A stretch of DNA of 6,767 nt from JBKQHQ01 sp052148715. GTDB taxonomy: Bacteria > Pseudomonadota > Alphaproteobacteria > Rhizobiales > Xanthobacteraceae. The translations under genes were made by a program, and so were the position numbers. Each line of letters begins with the position of its first letter. Positions within the stretch are counted from its first letter, which is position 1. This document shows, one piece after another, positions 6,294-6,767 of the stretch. The notes beneath the pieces were generated by a model. It saw only the letters and a program-made list of their open reading frames with translations. It was not told where the DNA came from and ran no database searches. The stretch is taken from assembly GCA_052148715.1 (NCBI GenBank), contig JBKQHQ010000169.1, positions 1 through 6,767 on the forward strand, written 5' to 3'.

Positions 6294-6480
6294 CCGGCAA
6301 GGTGCAAACTTGCTTCGCCAAGCGACGTCGGGGCGTCGACCAAAGTGGTTGAAGTGAGATGCCGCTGTTTGACATCATGAATCCGGTCGGCGGTGCCGCT
6401 TGTTGAAAGGAGTGCAAGCTCCCTTCGTGGAAGCGCAGATCGCACCGCCCGCGCGAGCCCTGGGCCGCGCCTCAGCGGGT
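6294..6480 (+). other. Conserved 3' flank of the terminase module
   Basis: This non-coding or barely coding stretch shares several blocks with 2259-2436: GCTTCGCCAAGC (about 6320) with GCCTCGCCAAGC, GCTGTTTGACATCATGAATCC with GCTGTTTGATATCGTGAACCC, TGAAAGGAG with TGAAGGAG, TTCGTGG with GTCGTGG, and AGCGGGT. An alternative frame open from 6398 to 6519 (LLKGVQAPFVEAQIAPP...) would follow the micro-ORF only after a frameshift. The flank may therefore hold the beginning of a next phage gene that has decayed. Confidence 0.5.
6359..6406 (+). CDS. Conserved 15-aa micro-ORF downstream of the terminase
   Basis: ATG at 6359 opens MPLFDIMNPVGGAAC and stops at TGA 6404-6406. A purine-rich GAAGTGAG lies just upstream. 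In the short module copy the aligned frame reads LLFDIVNP and stops one codon later. The codon differences within LFDI(M/V)NP are two synonymous changes (GAC/GAT, AAT/AAC) and one Met/Val change, a pattern that hints at protein-level constraint. The stop overlaps AAAGGAG, which could serve as a ribosome binding site for a following frame. It may instead be the truncated start of a longer phage gene. Too short for certainty. Confidence 0.33.
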   Translation: MPLFDIMNPVGGAAC

Positions 6481-6552
6481 AGCCAGGGATCCCTATCGTG
6501 TCCGCGCCCGCACGAATAACTATAGCGGCGCTCCGGAGGTAGCCGACCGTTT

Positions 6553-6580
6553 TCCCTGTTTTTTAGAGGAACTCCCTGTT
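6553..6580 (+). repeat. TCCCTGTT direct repeat pair
   Basis: TCCCTGTT occurs at 6553-6560 and again at 6573-6580, exactly 20 nt apart, followed by ATCTTTCCC. The periodic CCCTGTT pattern lies outside the region shared by the two module copies and belongs to the chromosomal or island background. I recall similar CCCTGTT-rich stretches in Bradyrhizobium but cannot check this here. Confidence 0.4.
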
Positions 6581-6589
6581 ATCTTTCCC

Positions 6590-6625
6590 AAGGAGGATTG
6601 CAAGTCATTGAATCTGTTGACTTGC
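6590..6625 (+). promoter_or_regulatory. Strong Shine-Dalgarno-like AAGGAGG next to an 8-bp stem-loop
   Basis: AAGGAGG (6590-6596) is followed by GCAAGTCA (6600-6607), which pairs with TGACTTGC (6618-6625) across a 10-nt loop. The only nearby starts are TTG at 6598 (16 codons, LQVIESVDLLRFMPG then TAG) and TTG at 6608, neither convincing. The arrangement could be a hairpin near a leader peptide or chance. It is not tied to a recognisable gene. Confidence 0.25.
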
Positions 6626-6642
6626 TGCGGTTCATGCCCGGC

Positions 6643-6671
6643 TAGAGCGGATTCCGCTCATGTTCGAACAT
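6643..6671 (+). repeat. Adjacent palindromes GAGCGGATTCCGCTC and ATGTTCGAACAT
   Basis: GAGCGGATTCCGCTC (6645-6659) has perfect 7-bp arms around one base. It is followed at once by the perfect 12-bp palindrome ATGTTCGAACAT (6660-6671). The first palindrome with its leading TA is the inverted counterpart of the element at 107-123. Back-to-back perfect palindromes suggest a dispersed intergenic repeat or a binding site for a dimeric regulator; the sequence does not decide which. Confidence 0.55.
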
Positions 6672-6678
6672 AACCGGC

Positions 6679-6767
6679 GTGGCGAAAGAAGTTCCTGCAT
6701 TCTTTTGGGCTGAAACTGTTAACAATGCGGCCGATCCTACGCCGCAAGCATTGAATTGTGCGCTCTG
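6679..6767 (+). CDS. Uncertain ORF running off the right edge
   Basis: From GTG 6679 the frame VAKEVPAFFWAETVNNAADPTPQALNCAL stays open to the end of the window. The same frame is open back to the TAG at 6642-6644, through the palindromes. Residue composition is protein-like, but no good ribosome binding site and no family motif are visible. It could also be part of a dispersed repeat. Confidence 0.2.
   Translation, partial: MAKEVPAFFWAETVNNAADPTPQALNCAL

Larger units (their letters stand above)
4291..6480 (+). repeat. Full-length copy (B) of the DUF5681-terminase module
   Basis: About 2.2 kb containing an upstream conserved block, the DUF5681 gene, the overlapping large-terminase gene, a micro-ORF and a GC-rich 3' flank. 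Both outer portions recur in the same orientation in the short copy at 1881-2436. The limits given are those of the similarity I can follow by eye, from TTCAGTGTGA at 4291 to GCGGGT at 6475-6480. Weaker similarity may continue about 30 bp further left. No terminal inverted repeats or target duplications are evident. Confidence 0.7.

Noticed and set aside
4250..6500. Terminal inverted repeats or target duplications bounding the module
   Set aside because: I compared the outer ends of both copies by eye and found no convincing inverted repeat or flanking direct repeat, so I do not claim a transposon structure.
1..6767. tRNA genes and CRISPR arrays
   Set aside because: No tRNA T-loop/anticodon arrangement and no regularly spaced repeats were seen on either strand.

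Overview
The window is high in GC and reads like accessory DNA of an alphaproteobacterium of the Bradyrhizobium/Rhizobiales type, for example a symbiosis-island or integrative-element backwater. This placement is an inference. It rests on the codon style, the IS630 family seen, the pairing of a DUF5681 protein with a phage-type large terminase, and dispersed TAGAGC...CCGCTC palindromes. Most of the DNA is wreckage. Only two genes look intact: the DUF5681 gene (4373-4828) and the terminase gene (4797-6293).

Layout. 153-1690 (minus): a heavily frameshifted, 5'-truncated relic of a dehydrogenase-first 3-hydroxyacyl-CoA dehydrogenase / enoyl-CoA hydratase fusion. 1700-1880: AT-richer DNA with no recognisable gene. 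1881-2436 (plus): a short 'copy A' of the terminase module. It holds a 95-codon ORF that joins the N-terminus of a DUF5681 protein in frame to the C-terminal tail of a terminase, plus conserved flanks. 2443-3128 (minus): a broken IS630-family transposase inserted in the right flank of copy A. 3132-3190 (plus): a scrap of a TraA/RecD-type helicase. 3191-3947: eroded DNA I cannot assign. 3948-4094: a 48-aa orphan ORF. 4226-4258: a terminator-like palindrome plus T-run. 4291-6480 (plus): full-length 'copy B' of the module, with a conserved upstream block, the DUF5681 gene, an overlapping terminase gene with all ATPase and nuclease motifs, and a conserved 3' flank with a 15-aa micro-ORF. 6480-6767: palindromes, hairpins and repeats, with an uncertain ORF running off the end.

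Main observation. The region holds two same-strand copies of one module that share not only the gene ends but also about 80-90 bp upstream and about 180 bp downstream. Copy A has lost about 1.65 kb from its middle yet stays open as one reading frame. This resembles the relation between an autonomous element and an internally deleted derivative. No capsid, portal, protease, tail or integrase gene is present. The sequence therefore suggests either a repeatedly duplicated phage-packaging relic or a so far undescribed mobile module built around a terminase with an RNase H-like nuclease. Copy A versus copy B homology can be read directly from the sequence; the mobility idea is inference.
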